Source: Alligator mississippiensis
Lineage: Eukaryota; Chordata; Crocodylia; Alligatoridae
Direction: 5' to 3'
DNA length: 64,000 nt
NCBI RefSeq assembly: GCF_030867095.1
Contig: NC_081824.1
Span: 348,042,203 to 348,106,202 of the forward strand
The stretch's first letter is position 1; every line of letters begins with the position of its first letter. Position numbers and translations under genes: made by a program. Below, one piece after another: positions 1-10,940 of this stretch. The notes below the pieces were generated by a model. It had not been told where the DNA came from. It saw nothing but the letters and a program-made list of their open reading frames with translations, and did no database searches.

Positions 1-560
1 ATAACAGGTTTATTAAACAGACAACACACTACACAGCCCCACGAAGTTATTGGTTCTTTGTCTGTCTGACGCATGCAGCAGGAGAAAAAGACTCAGTGGA
101 AGGCTTGGAGTCCAGGTGGGGAAGAGAAGCAGACTCCAAGTCCTTCGTTGAAGAGTGGGTAGGGGGTGATAGCTACCTATCCAAGCTGGAAAGGGTTCCT
201 TGTCCAGGTGTTGTCCAGAGTGGGGTCACTGGCAGGGCCTCTGGGTGGATAGGTGTTGTGGCATGGTGCTGGTCCAGATGGAGAAGGCGTCCCAAAGAGT
301 CAGTCTTCTCTACCCCTTCTACAAGGCAGACTACCTCTGATCTCCTATGTGGAGGGCCTGTCCAGGCAATGTCAGTCCTGTCCCAGAGGGCTCCAGGTGT
401 TCTTACGGAGCATGTGCAGCCTGGCACAATGGTGGGTTTCCTCATTTTTTGTTTCTTGAATGCTGAGGGTGGTCCAAGGGCTGGGTTGTTGGTCCAGGTA
501 TTGGTGTTGATGGTTCGGTCATTCAGAGGGAGTTATTTTTAGACCTACTGCCATTGTCTC
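1..560 (-). repeat. Possible LTR-type sequence at the window edge
   Basis: On the minus strand the first 20 bases read as an AATAAA-containing segment (plus-strand TTTATT at 9-14) close to the window edge, preceded by G/C-mixed sequence. This resembles the R region of an LTR. No partner LTR, primer-binding site or gag/pol is visible, so this is a weak suggestion. The short ORFs here look like chance. Confidence 0.2.
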
Positions 561-884
561 TCAAGAACCCTCATTCATCTCCATTCATTCAGGAACCAAG
601 TTATATAGGAGGGGTAGGTGTAAGTCATGGGTTACACAACCGGGCCTGGGGACAGGATGGACACTTGACAAACAAAATGGAAATTTGACATGACTTATGC
701 TAACTTACATATGCAGGCCTAAATCATAGAGTACCAGGAAACAGTAATATAGAACAGTAAAAAGCAACATAAACATAATGATTATACAATATAAACAAGG
801 AGAAAAAAACAAAACAAATACAACTTGCTACCAAAATAAAATGCTGAAGCTTATCCTATGTCTTAGCTCACTTATACTTACCTA
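561..884. other. AT-rich sequence, nothing recognised
   Basis: No coding sequence or clear repeat seen. It ends at the 5' junction of a CR1 element. Confidence 0.5.
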
Positions 885-3561
885 CACATGCCATCAAGGC
901 ACAGGGGCACCAAGAGACCCTTTGGGGGACTAAAATGTCTTTATACACACGACTGGATGGTAGGCATTGAGGGGTATAGGTTGTATAGGCAGGGCAGAGT
1001 GGGGAAAAAAGGTGAGGGGGTAGCACTCTATGTTAAGGAGCAGTATATGTCTTCCACCATCAAGACAGGGGTGGAGGAGGGGAACACCGAGGCATTGTGG
1101 GTCAGGATCCAGAGGGGGATAGGGGAAAAGGACTTGGCTGTGGGGGTCTACTACAGGCCTCCTCAACAGGATTGAGAGCTAGATGATGTATTCTCCAGGC
1201 AGCTAGCAGACACCACACAGGCAAGGGAGGCGGAGGTCATGGGAGATCTAAACTACCCCGATATCTGCTGGGAGGAGCAAACAGCCAAAACAAGCCACTC
1301 ATGGAGATTCTTACACTGTGAGGAGGACCTCCACCTAACCCAGGTGGTGTCTAGTCCCACCAGGGGCAGCGCCTTCCTTGACCTGGTCTTAGCAACAGGG
1401 GATGATCTCATGGGGAACATGTGAGTTCATGGTAGCCTGGGAGATAGTGACCATCACTTGGTCGAGTTCACTATCCAGCAAAGGGTGGGTAAAGTAACTA
1501 GTGAGGCTAAGGTGTTGGACTTCAGAAGGGCCAACTTTAGCGAACTTAGAAGGCCAGTTAGCAAGGGAATACAACTCAAGAACATAGAGAAAATGGGGGT
1601 CCAGGAGGGTTGGAGATATCTCAAGGGAGTGATCCTTGGGGCTCAAAAGGAGTCTATCCCATTATGTGGAAAGGGAGGTAAGGGGGCAAAAAATCCCCCT
1701 TGGCTGAACAGGGAACTCTAGGAGAGTCTGGGGGCAAAGAAAGAGCTGTATAGGCAATGGAAGCAGGGAGCAGCCACCAAGGAGGAATACATCTCCCTGG
1801 CGCGCTATTGCAGGGAATCAGTTAGACAGGCCAAGGCGGGGCTCGAGCTCAGGCTGGCTTCAACAATCAAGGATAATAAAAAGTCCTTCTTCAGGTATAT
1901 AGCGGGCAAAAGGAAAGCTCAGAGCAACATAGGGCCCCTGCAGGACAAATCAGGACAGTTGGTGGTTGACGCGGGGAAAAAAGCAGAGCTCTTCAATGAG
2001 TTCTTTGCTTCAGTATTTCTAAGTACCGACCAAGCCAATTCCCCCACCTTGATCATTGACAGATGTCAACATGGCACCAGTCTGCCTACAATTAGTTCTG
2101 AAACAGTTAAGGAGCTCCTGGAGGAGCTGGATGGGTACAAGTCAGCAGGCCTGGATGACCTCCATCCACGGCTGCTGAAAGAATTGGTCAGTGTCATAGC
2201 TAAGCTGCTGGCACAGCTGTTCGAGCACTCGTGGTGCTCCAGCCAGGTCCCTGAGGACTGGAGAAGGGCCAATGTGGCACCCATTTTCAAGAAAGGGAGA
2301 AGGGACGAGCCAGGTAACTTTAGGCCAGTCAGCCTTACCTCTATTCCTGGGAAAATGCTAGAGAAAATAATCAAAGAACACATTTGTGAAGGCCCAGCAG
2401 GGGAAACGATCTTCCTGGACTTTAGGAAGGCCTTCAACACAGTTTCGCACCCTATCCTCATTGGGAAGCTAGCGGACTGTGGAGTGGACACCTACACGGT
2501 CAGGTGGGTGGCCAACTGGCTTAGGGACTGCACCCAGAGAGTAGTGGTGATGGTTCCTTCTCGGCCTGAAGGAAGGTGGGCAGTGGGGTCCCGCAGGGTT
2601 TGGTTCTTGGACAGATATTATTTAATATCTTCATCAGTGATTTGGAGGAGGGCGTGGAGAGCACCCTCTCCAAGTTCGCTGATGATCCCAAGTTATGGGG
2701 CAAAGTTAGTACACCGGAGGGCAGGGAGCAGATTCAGGCTGACCTGGACAGGTTGGATCAATGGGCAGAGAGAAATAGGATGCAATTTAATAAAGATAAA
2801 CGTAAGGTACTCCACCTGGGAAGGAGGAACCCCCAGCACACCTATAGGTTGGGAAGCATCCTTCTCAGCAGCTCAGAGGCAGAGAGGGAACTTGGAGTCA
2901 TAATTGACTCCAAGATGAACATGAGCCGGCAGTGTAACGAGGCCATCAACAAAGCCAATTGCACCCTGTTGTGCATTAGCAGGTGCATGACTAATAGATC
3001 AAAGGAGGTGATGCTCCCCCTCTATGCAGCACTGGTCAGGCTGCAGTTGGAGTACTGTGTCCAGTTTTGGGCGCCACACTTCAGGAGGGACGCGGAGAAT
3101 CTGGAGAGGGTCCAGAGAAGGGCCACTCGCATGATTAGTGGCCTTCGTGATAGACCCTACAGGGGGAGGTTGAGAGAGCTGAATCTCTTCAACCTTCACA
3201 AGAGATGGCTGAGGGGAGATCTTGTGGCCACCTATAAATTTATTAGGGGAGGTCAACAGGGAATAGGTGACGCGCTGTTTACTAGGGCACCCCAGGGAGT
3301 GACTAGGAATAACGGGTGTAAATTAGTTGAGAGTTGATTTAGGTTAGATATTAGGAAGAAATGTTTCATAGTAAGGGTGGCCAGGATCTGGAATGGGCTT
3401 CCAAGAGAGGTGGTGCTATCACCTAGCTTGGAGGTCTTCAAGAGGAGGCTAGATAGTCACCTGGCTGGGGTCATCTGACCTCGGTCCTTTTTCCTGCCAG
3501 GGGCAAGGGGTCGGACACGATGATCCATTTCGGTCCTTCCGACTCTACAATCTATGAATCT
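885..3561 (+). mobile_element. CR1 LINE, ORF2 with endonuclease and reverse transcriptase, decayed
   Basis: Frame-conserved pieces cover an AP-type endonuclease, with GDLNYPDICWE at about 1242-1274 and the SDHH signature near 1446-1458, and a reverse transcriptase with FADD at 2675-2686. In-frame stops lie at 1173, 1422 and 1719, and a frameshift lies near 2550. Compared with the other copies here, about 33 codons are missing near 935 (the endonuclease N-terminus jumps from KCLYT to HDW) and about 44 codons near 2405, removing the stretch before LDFRKAF. The 3' tail ends in TCTATGAATCT. ORF1 and the 5'UTR are absent. The element is inactive. Confidence 0.9.
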
Positions 3562-4400
3562 GTAGGGAATAGAGAGGGGGAAAAAAAGTCAGAAATGGTT
3601 GGGGAAGGGGAGGGAATGTTTTCTTTTCTTTTTAAAAGAAAAACAAGAAAAACTGGGGGTTTTGCTACACTATTTCTTGGCTGTGTGCACATTGGGAGGG
3701 GACCTGATGTGCACCAGGCCAGGAGACAGCAGTACCTGCAGCGGGCAGAGCTATTCTGGCCCTGTGCCTATTGGGGGACACAGCCTGTCACAGAACCCTC
3801 TGTCTGGCAGGGGATTCACTGGGAGCTGTCCTGGGGGTTCGCTGGTAGCTGCCCCTGGACCAACTCTGCATGGTACAGAGCTGGCTGCTCTGGAGGGGGA
3901 GTGGGAGCTGGGAACTCAGCCCCTGCCCATCCGCCAGAGCAGCCAGCTCTGTACTAGGAGAGATCCACACTGGGACACCTCTCCTGGCCATGTGGGGATT
4001 GGGAGAGTCCCAATTCCCAAGTGGCAGCCTCTCCTCGCCATATGGGAATCAGCCCTGACCCAATCCCCATATGTCTGGGATACAGCAGTCCTGGCTAGTG
4101 TGACAGCTCTCTCAGCCATGCGGGGAATCAGGGTAGTCCTGATCCCCATGTGGCAGGGCCTTAGCCAGGCAGCAGCAGGCCCCCTGTTGCCTAGGCTGAC
4201 CAGAAGCAAATTGCTCCAGATCAGTATCTACACATGTGCTATTGTACAATAGCTAATGTGGAGATAATTTACTACCTGCATTTACAGTTAATAGAAAACC
4301 TTACATTAGCCTAATTAACTGTGCAGTAGCTGCTGCATATGGTTAAATGGTGATGCTTTATTGAATAGTAGATTAGTCTACTGTGTTGTAAAGTGTCTCA
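3562..4400. mobile_element. Non-autonomous DNA-transposon-like block with internal inverted repeat
   Basis: A GC-richer block containing 21-bp arms (3873-3893 and 3934-3954). Its right part (around 4375-4410, GTCTCATGTAGACATG) resembles the right end of the element at 10411-10940 (GTCTCGTGTAGACAC). The left boundary against the CR1 tail is unclear, and ORFs inside are not coding-like. Confidence 0.4.
3873..3954. repeat. Inverted repeat, 21-bp arms
   Basis: GTACAGAGCTGGCTGCTCTGG at 3873-3893 is the exact reverse complement of 3934-3954, with a 40-nt loop. Confidence 0.9.
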
Positions 4401-5166
4401 TGTAGACATGCCTGCTAGGTACTTGAGGAAAGTTTATTATGAATTGATTAGTAATTGAAACATCATGAAAATTAAATCTGCAAACTTTCACCCAGACAAC
4501 TAGTGTAATATGGGGATTGACACACTGGCAATCTCAAACAGTTAACATGTATTTACCACATTTTATAATAGTTGTTGGCATTAAAACAAAGGCAGTAAAG
4601 AGTAGATAGGATGAAGATAAATGTGAGGCAGAGGCAGAAACAAATATTTGAGCAGATGTGTGTGGAAATTAATGGTGTGATGATGATAAAAATTTTGATG
4701 CACCACAGAGTAAATGTCTCTCTCAATAACTGTTTCTGTGCAAAATAAATGGAGGCAAAAGTTTCATCATTGAAGATATTTGATAGATATTAATGACATA
4801 GTGAAGTTCAATTTAAAAATAATTTTCATTATTTTGAACTGCACAAATTTGTCTCCCTAAATGCATATTTGCTGACCAGGGCAGACCTTTAGATTGGGTC
4901 TCCTTACAAAGAAAGCAGTTTGGTTCACTAGGAAAGACAGTCCTCTGAATAAAGCACAGCAATGGTAGTCAAGAGGTGCAGACAGAAGTGAAGCTCTCCT
5001 CTGTAACTCACAGCATTTTGCAGGAAGTACCATGAGTTACAGTGATACCCCAGACCCAACAGACGTTCGCTGTTGGGTTCCGGGGGTTGAGGGATTCAGC
5101 TGCAATCTGTGAACCTGCAGCCACTCTCCCCTAGGCCTGGCCCTCACCCACTCCAGTTCCAGCTCT
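4401..5166. other. AT-rich intergenic sequence
   Basis: No gene seen. The last 150 bases become GC-richer and show weak inverted similarity to sequence beyond 5362, so the foldback element that follows may be larger than its core. Confidence 0.5.
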
Positions 5167-5362
5167 GTCTTCAGAATGAGAGGGCTGGGGAAGGGAGCAG
5201 GGGGAGTTCAGTCTGGGTTTTTTTCAGCTAGTGTTGGAGGGTGGGCAGGTAGATTGGAACCTTGCAGGGCTCCAATCCACCCACCCACCCTCCAGTGCTG
5301 GCTGAAAAAACCCTAGACCGAACTCCCTCTGATCCCTTCCCTAGCCCTCTCATTCTGAAGAC
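5167..5362. repeat. Near-perfect 196-bp inverted repeat without spacer
   Basis: Positions 5167-5264 pair with 5265-5362. By eye about 15 of 98 positions differ, mostly transitions. There is no loop. It would form a long hairpin and looks like a foldback transposon core or an inverted duplication. Confidence 0.9.
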
Positions 5363-5457
5363 CAAGCTGGGAGCAGGGCTGAGCTACATCAGCCCAACCC
5401 TGCTTCTGGCACATGCAGACAAAAGTTAATGAGGGTGCTTCATTTTGGAGTATCTTC

Positions 5458-5488
5458 ATCTGAACCCTCATGCAATTAGGGTTCAGAT
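5458..5488. repeat. Short palindrome
   Basis: ATCTGAACCCT at 5458-5468 pairs with AGGGTTCAGAT at 5478-5488, with the inner bases also largely symmetric. It may be part of a larger foldback element together with the 5167-5362 hairpin. Confidence 0.7.
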
Positions 5489-5559
5489 TGTCATGGGAGC
5501 AGGCCTTTTTAAAGTGCTCTGCAGCTGTGCACTTGTGTTTGGTCACAGCTGTAGAGTGC

Positions 5560-6040
5560 TTTCAGGGGCCAGATCAGGTGAAAATTGTTTCTTCTTTTTG
5601 CACCTTCAGCTATCTTCCTACTTCAGCCACAGATTTCCTGTCTGAACTATGGCAAATCACTTTCCATATATTAAATTAAGACAAGAGGGCCCCTTGACAG
5701 CACAATATTTAAAGGTGTTTGCAGGGTGTGCTTTGTTTATGTTTGTAGATAAAACACATGATAATAAGTATTACAGAAAGGAAAAACACAGGGTTTTTTA
5801 TGATTTAATACTCACACTCTTAATCTAGATCTAATTTTAAACACTTACTCTTGCAGATAGTTATAGGTGTCCTCTAAAAGTCTTTTTTCAGTCCTGTTTT
5901 CAAAGAAATACTGGAGCAGGAAGACATCTTGGTGGAACTTGATCCTTATATTGGTCTACTGTGTCCTGATAGCAACACAACTCACTGACAATGGTCAAGC
6001 CTGAATCCGTTCATTGATTGAGACTGAGTAAAGGAAAGGC
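5560..6040. other. Intergenic, nothing recognised
   Basis: AT-rich, no open frame with family resemblance and no clear repeat. Confidence 0.5.
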
Positions 6041-6049
6041 AAGGATTTC

Positions 6050-6165
6050 TTAAAGTGATATCTTTTATTGGACCGATTGTGCAGTTGAGATAGAGTTAGA
6101 CCAGCTTTCAAATGCAAGGCATTCTTCCTCAAGAATAAGGGAGCACAGATTCCAGAAACTCTTCA
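6050..6165 (+). repeat. Diverged dispersed repeat related to the 50983-51252 element
   Basis: Contains GTGATATCTTTTATTGGACC and a downstream CTTCCTCAAGAA, matching the pattern GATATCTTTTATTAGACCAA plus AGCTTT and CTTCGTCAGG in the element at 50.98 kb. Confidence 0.45.
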
Positions 6166-6796
6166 CCCCTCACCATCTCTCCTTAGGGCTAGGAAGAGAT
6201 GTTCAAAAAGCCTGAGCCTGCATTGATTCAATCTTTGCAGGTTAATCTAATCTGACTAGGCTAAATCACTTCAGTAACTGTACAGGCATCCAAGAAATGC
6301 CACCACATGCCTGCAGTGGCTCAGACTAGAAGCCAGGGGGTGCTAGAGCAGCCCTCCCTTCCCTCCCACAGTGTTGAGCTGAGGAGGGTGTGGCCTGACC
6401 CCAGCAGGATGCTTTGATTAGCCCAGCAGGGAACTGATAACAGTGTTTATCACCACTAACTCAGTGTTTAACACCCCATTAAGAAAACAACAGAGGGACA
6501 TTACCAGCTACCTGTTGATTCTGCCTGTTGATTCACCAAGGACTGTAGCCAGTGTGTGATCTGCTAGCTGATACACAGACACCTCTCCACAAGGTAGAGG
6601 GAAGGGGGGAATTCCTCTTTAGCAGGGAATGGTGAGTAGAGGTGGGGAGCAGCCTGCTGTCTCTGCCTGAGCTAAAGCCAGGGAGCAGAGGGGAGGGGCC
6701 AGCCGTGCTGTGGAGCAGAGAGCCCTGCCCAGCCCAGAGAGCATACCCAGATGCTGGGGGAATCTAGTTTATCTTAAGCCAGCAGGGGGTCTGAGA

Positions 6797-6973
6797 CAGA
6801 CATTACATAAACCAGTTTGACCCAAATCAGTTGGGTCTGATACTACATTTAACCAGGTTTATCTCACTCTGGTTTCGGCCATTTTCAAACTGGTTTATGT
6901 GCATTGAGCATCTGTTCTGTTACAGGTTTTAACCAGTTTTTGATCACTTAAATTGGTTTATGTGTAATGTCTG
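6797..6973. mobile_element. Foldback/MITE-like element
   Basis: CAGACATTACATAAACCAGTTT (6797-6818) is inverted as AAATTGGTTTATGTGTAATGTCTG (6950-6973), with further internal copies of the CTGGTTTAT motif. It has no coding capacity. A larger element may extend leftwards to about 6230. Confidence 0.6.
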
Positions 6974-8589
6974 AACCTAGCCCAGATGTTAAAGGGATCC
7001 TTTCTTCATGGGAACATCTGTGTGAAGAGCACATGCTGCAGCATTCTTACCAAAATCAAGGTATACTAAAAAAAATGAAATGCAATTAAAATAGGTTTCC
7101 TAAACTAAATACGGCATTTTCAACTTAGAGAGAAAATGCAAGAACTTACACCCTGTGAAAGCCATTATGTCCTCTGAGCATACTTTGGTGAGCTTTTTAG
7201 CGTCATTTGCTGTTCAGTGACCTTTCTGCCAAGGACTCATTTATCAAAATTCTGCCTTTGGGCCATGTTCCATGTTCAGACAGATCCATTTCTGGCCACC
7301 CAAGCCTCCTTCATGCCTTAGAGTCCATTAACTTGTCTGGGTGAGGGTCATTGTGATCCACATTCAGAAATCTTCCTAAGAGAGTATTCTACATATTGAT
7401 GCATGTGTGACTTTTAATTGGCTGCAACAACCCTTAGAGCAAAATATCTACTGCTTGTGCACATAGGAAAAGGGTGTTAGAAAGCTAGGGTTCTGCACAG
7501 AAAAAGATAGAACACAACAGCTTCATGCTATGTGGTATACACAGTCTGTCACTCAAGTCACACTTTTAGGATCCTATAATTAGTTTGCAGATGAAAAGGA
7601 TCATCTCCCCTCCCACCCTGGATTAATGTATCAGTGATGTTGTGGTAGATGAGGGCTCAGGTGTTTCCTGTAAATGGCCAAACAAGTTTAAAAGTAGCTA
7701 TTATTTATGGACCAACATTACAAAAATGAGATTGCAATCTGAAGGGGAGGGACTGTGGATGGAGTTTAGCAGCTGTCTTTCAAAAATTTTTTTGCGAAGT
7801 GCTGTTGTTAAATATGTGAAAAGTCAACAAAATGCTGATGAGTTTGAGAGTTCTGTTGTATCCTCACGTGTTACACAATACGGGCATGTGGTGGGGTATT
7901 CAGTGGGCTAAAGAGAGCTGAATAAATGTGCTCCAGTTTGAGTTATTGGTGAACAGACTGTGAAATATGGTTGTGTAAACAGATCGGTGATTGGAATGCA
8001 GGGAGGCCAGGGGAACGGCCAGAGAGGCAGAGACTGCAGGAAAAAACAAGAAAAAGTTTCCACAAAGTATTGGTCTGTATGTCCTAATAAGTGTACAATT
8101 TGTTTACAGCTACCATACTAGACATACCATGGGTAAATCATAAGTGTAAAAAATAAACAGCCTGTCTTTCTGATCTAGGCTTATGTGTTATTGGAATAAG
8201 TTTTTTTTTTTTTAAACCAGAAATACTGAACACACGGGATTTATTTCCTTTGCTTTCAGTTCCTGCTTCTCTCATACCACGCTGACCAGACACGTTGTGC
8301 TTCGATTTTTCTGTTACAGTCACATCTTCAGAGTAGTTGATATTATACAACAAATGCCCCGTGGCTAATACCTAGCTCCCCTCTAAGTGATTATGAATTA
8401 ATTCTTCTAAAAAGCTATGATCATTAGGGTGCCTGCCAAAACTTTACATGGAACTTCTCTGGAAACCAGCAGTCAGCAGATATCCATTTCCTGGTAATTC
8501 AGGCTAACAATTTTTCAACTCTTCTTAATCCTGTTTCTAACAGCATTAGTTTTCTACTGAATTTCCTGCTTTAATGGCCAAGGACCAAA
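6974..8589. other. Intergenic, nothing recognised
   Basis: AT-rich sequence with a T-run near 8200. Short ORFs show no family resemblance. Confidence 0.5.
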
Positions 8590-8599
8590 TCTTATTTAG

Positions 8600-8780
8600 A
8601 CAAAAGTCTCATCAACCCTTGTTTGAGCAGGATCAGAGATTAGACAAATTCATGGAGGACAGGCCCATCAATAGGTGTTAAACAGGACAGTCAGGGATGT
8701 GTCCTTCACCATCCCTAAACCAATGCTGGTTGAAGCCAGGGTATATCCTTATATGATTTGGGCCAAAATAAATTGAACAT
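8600..8780 (+). mobile_element. Old LINE 3' fragment (CR1/L3-like)
   Basis: The stretch around 8640-8680 translates as a DKFMEDRPINR-like C-terminus typical of old LINE ORF2 ends. It matches the fragment at 43620-43770, where the same place reads GLEKFLEERGI. Both are too decayed to classify further. Confidence 0.4.
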
Positions 8781-9628
8781 TTTCATAGCTCTTTCTGTTG
8801 TTGTTTTTTTAAATAGGTAATTGGCTGTTATCTTAATACATTTTTGTGCGTGTCAACGAAGGTATTTACATAAGAAGTACTCTCCTGCCCATCCATCCTA
8901 TTCGCCCTGGAAAGTCCCTCATCAATTATATCAGTCTCAAACTATCTAAAATTTTAACATGTCTCCAGAGTCAGAAATTCTTATTAAAAAAAGGGAATTC
9001 TGAGGAAGGAAATCTGAACAGTTACTGAATTGCTCAAAATGACTTCCTCTCTGTGACGCTTGAATAATCAGGATTTGTGTGTTACAAGTCCACTGGTAAG
9101 CATGAAGGAAGACGAAAAAAGAATAAATGAACGGCTGCATGCAAAGAGCAGTCAGAAGGAGACAGACGTCATAGAGAGCAGTACTCAACCAACATGCACG
9201 TCCCTTTAGTGGAATTGATTTGCACATGTACAGCCATAAATGTGGAGTAAAGTGTCAGTAATGCAGAGAGATATTGAAGTTGGTGGAAATCAGGACTCAA
9301 GGATATGTGTAATGTCCTATGGCCACACAGAAGCCTGTCAGCAGGTTGTTAAATGGCTATTGACTAAGAGGAGAGCCATCTGCCATGCCACTGTAGTCCA
9401 AGACAATTAGGTGGATCACAGGGTGTGGTAACAAAGGCCACAGAAGCAGTAATTAGACAAAGGCTGCCTACAAGGTGGTCAGTTAAACACAACCTAAAGC
9501 TTAGTCTCTTCCCATCGGTGTGTCTTTTGTTCTTGTTCTGCACTCTCTACATTCACTTCAGAGTCACAATGTAACAGTAACTTCTCCTATTCATAAAATT
9601 AGGTCTTCCAATCAGGAAATATAATAGA
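8781..9628. other. Intergenic, nothing recognised
   Basis: No gene or clear repeat seen. Confidence 0.45.
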
Positions 9629-9636
9629 AGTACATG

Positions 9637-9914
9637 GGGCGGTGCCAGCCTCTACCTGGTGTGGGGGCTGAGGTGGGCTAGACAGAAGATTGGGGGGGGC
9701 TGCGCTATACAAAGGCGGGACATGGGCCCCGTGGGCTGGGCTGGACCAGGAGCACCGCACCTCTATGGGTGGGAGCAGGGCAGGCTCAGCTGCTCAGGGG
9801 GAGACAGGGGGCTTGGACAGGGGTAGCATTGGGAGGGGTGGCTACATGGGGCTAAGGCAAATTTTGGGGTGGCTAGAGGCCCTTCAAGCCCCACCCCCCA
9901 GCACTGCCCCTGGC
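9637..9914. mobile_element. Small hAT-like non-autonomous element with 8-bp direct repeat
   Basis: A 278-bp GC-rich segment flanked by AGTACATG at 9629-9636 and 9915-9922. The ends are roughly inverted: GGGCGGTGCCAG at left, CTGCCCCTGGC at right. An 8-bp target-site duplication is the hAT signature. It contains no transposase. Confidence 0.6.
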
Positions 9915-9922
9915 AGTACATG

Positions 9923-10410
9923 ACTGAAATATCTTCTGTTCAGCAACTTCGTATTATGCCTTAAATTGGTTAGTGGAGTGTTTGCCTGAACACATGGTTT
10001 GTGTTCACACAACCGGTTAAATGATGGATGAGTCTTCACAAGGAATTGTGCCTAATCTTGTGCAGTTCAAAAACATTTCAAAGGCACGTGCATTTCATTT
10101 TCAAAAATATCTGTTTACTGAAAGTTATTTAGGAACTTCAGCAAAATAGCTCAAAGTCACACAGTGGGTTTTGAACATGTTACCCACTATTATTTTGCTG
10201 TGTCAATGGAAGGTCTAGAATGATGGTAGTGTAAGTGGTAAAGGTTAGTTTTCTCTGCTCCCATGATTGTGGCTAGGATCCCACAATGCACTTCCTCCAC
10301 CTTAACTCTGAAGGTGCAGCACCTGCTGCCACATATTTGCCAAGAGCTTCCCTGGCTATGTTATCCAGAGGTTCGTGGATGATTTAAAATTTCTTGAGCC
10401 CTTTAGGGGT
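9923..10410. other. Intergenic, nothing recognised
   Basis: Nothing coding seen. Confidence 0.45.
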
Positions 10411-10940
10411 CAGTGGGTGCATCTACATCCCCCATTAGGGGGCAGCAATAAACTATGGAGCTTATTGCTCTGCAGTTTATTGCTCCCAAGAAGTTCCTGG
10501 GTATGTGGTTTACATGTGCATCTAGATTGCAGCACAGTGAGCCAGGTTGTAGCATCCCCAGTTGGCAAGGGACCCCAGGAGTCAGCCTGCTAGCCCCAAG
10601 CTGCTCCGACTGGGCTCAATGTGCTGCAGAGGGGCTGGCTGGGGCATGAGGGTGCTTCAGTGCAGGGCTAGCTGGCAAGCAACCCCTGCACTGAAGCACC
10701 CTGGTGCCCCAGCCAGTCAGGGCGGCATCTACACACATGTTGCTGCACACAAAACAACTCTGCATCAGGGTAGGACTTGTAAATACAAATAAACACAAGG
10801 ATAAATATAAATTATACCCTGCTGTGGAGTTTATTAGCATTGCGCGCCCTAGTAGGGGTGTACATGTAGACACTGGGATGTTTACTGCACAGTTAATTAG
10901 TTAACTACATAGTAAATGTCTCGTGTAGACACTTCTAGTG
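10411..10940. mobile_element. Terminal-inverted-repeat element of the CAGTGGGTGCATCTACA type
   Basis: The left end is CAGTGGGTGCATCTACA and the right end is GTGTAGACACTTCTAGTG, a degraded inverse. It carries an internal hairpin (10635-10667 with 10684-10716). It shares ends with elements at about 44411-44998 and 46644-47173. CAG...CTG termini suggest hAT, but the flanking duplication is unclear here. Confidence 0.55.
10635..10716. repeat. Internal hairpin, 33-bp arms
   Basis: 10635-10667 pairs with 10684-10716 with about two mismatches (GGTGCTTCAGTGCAGGG against CCCTGCACTGAAGCACC). Confidence 0.85.

Noticed and set aside
3599..4252. 217-codon plus-strand ORF
   Set aside because: Crosses inverted repeats and repeated CATGTGGGGATTGGG-like units; not protein-like.
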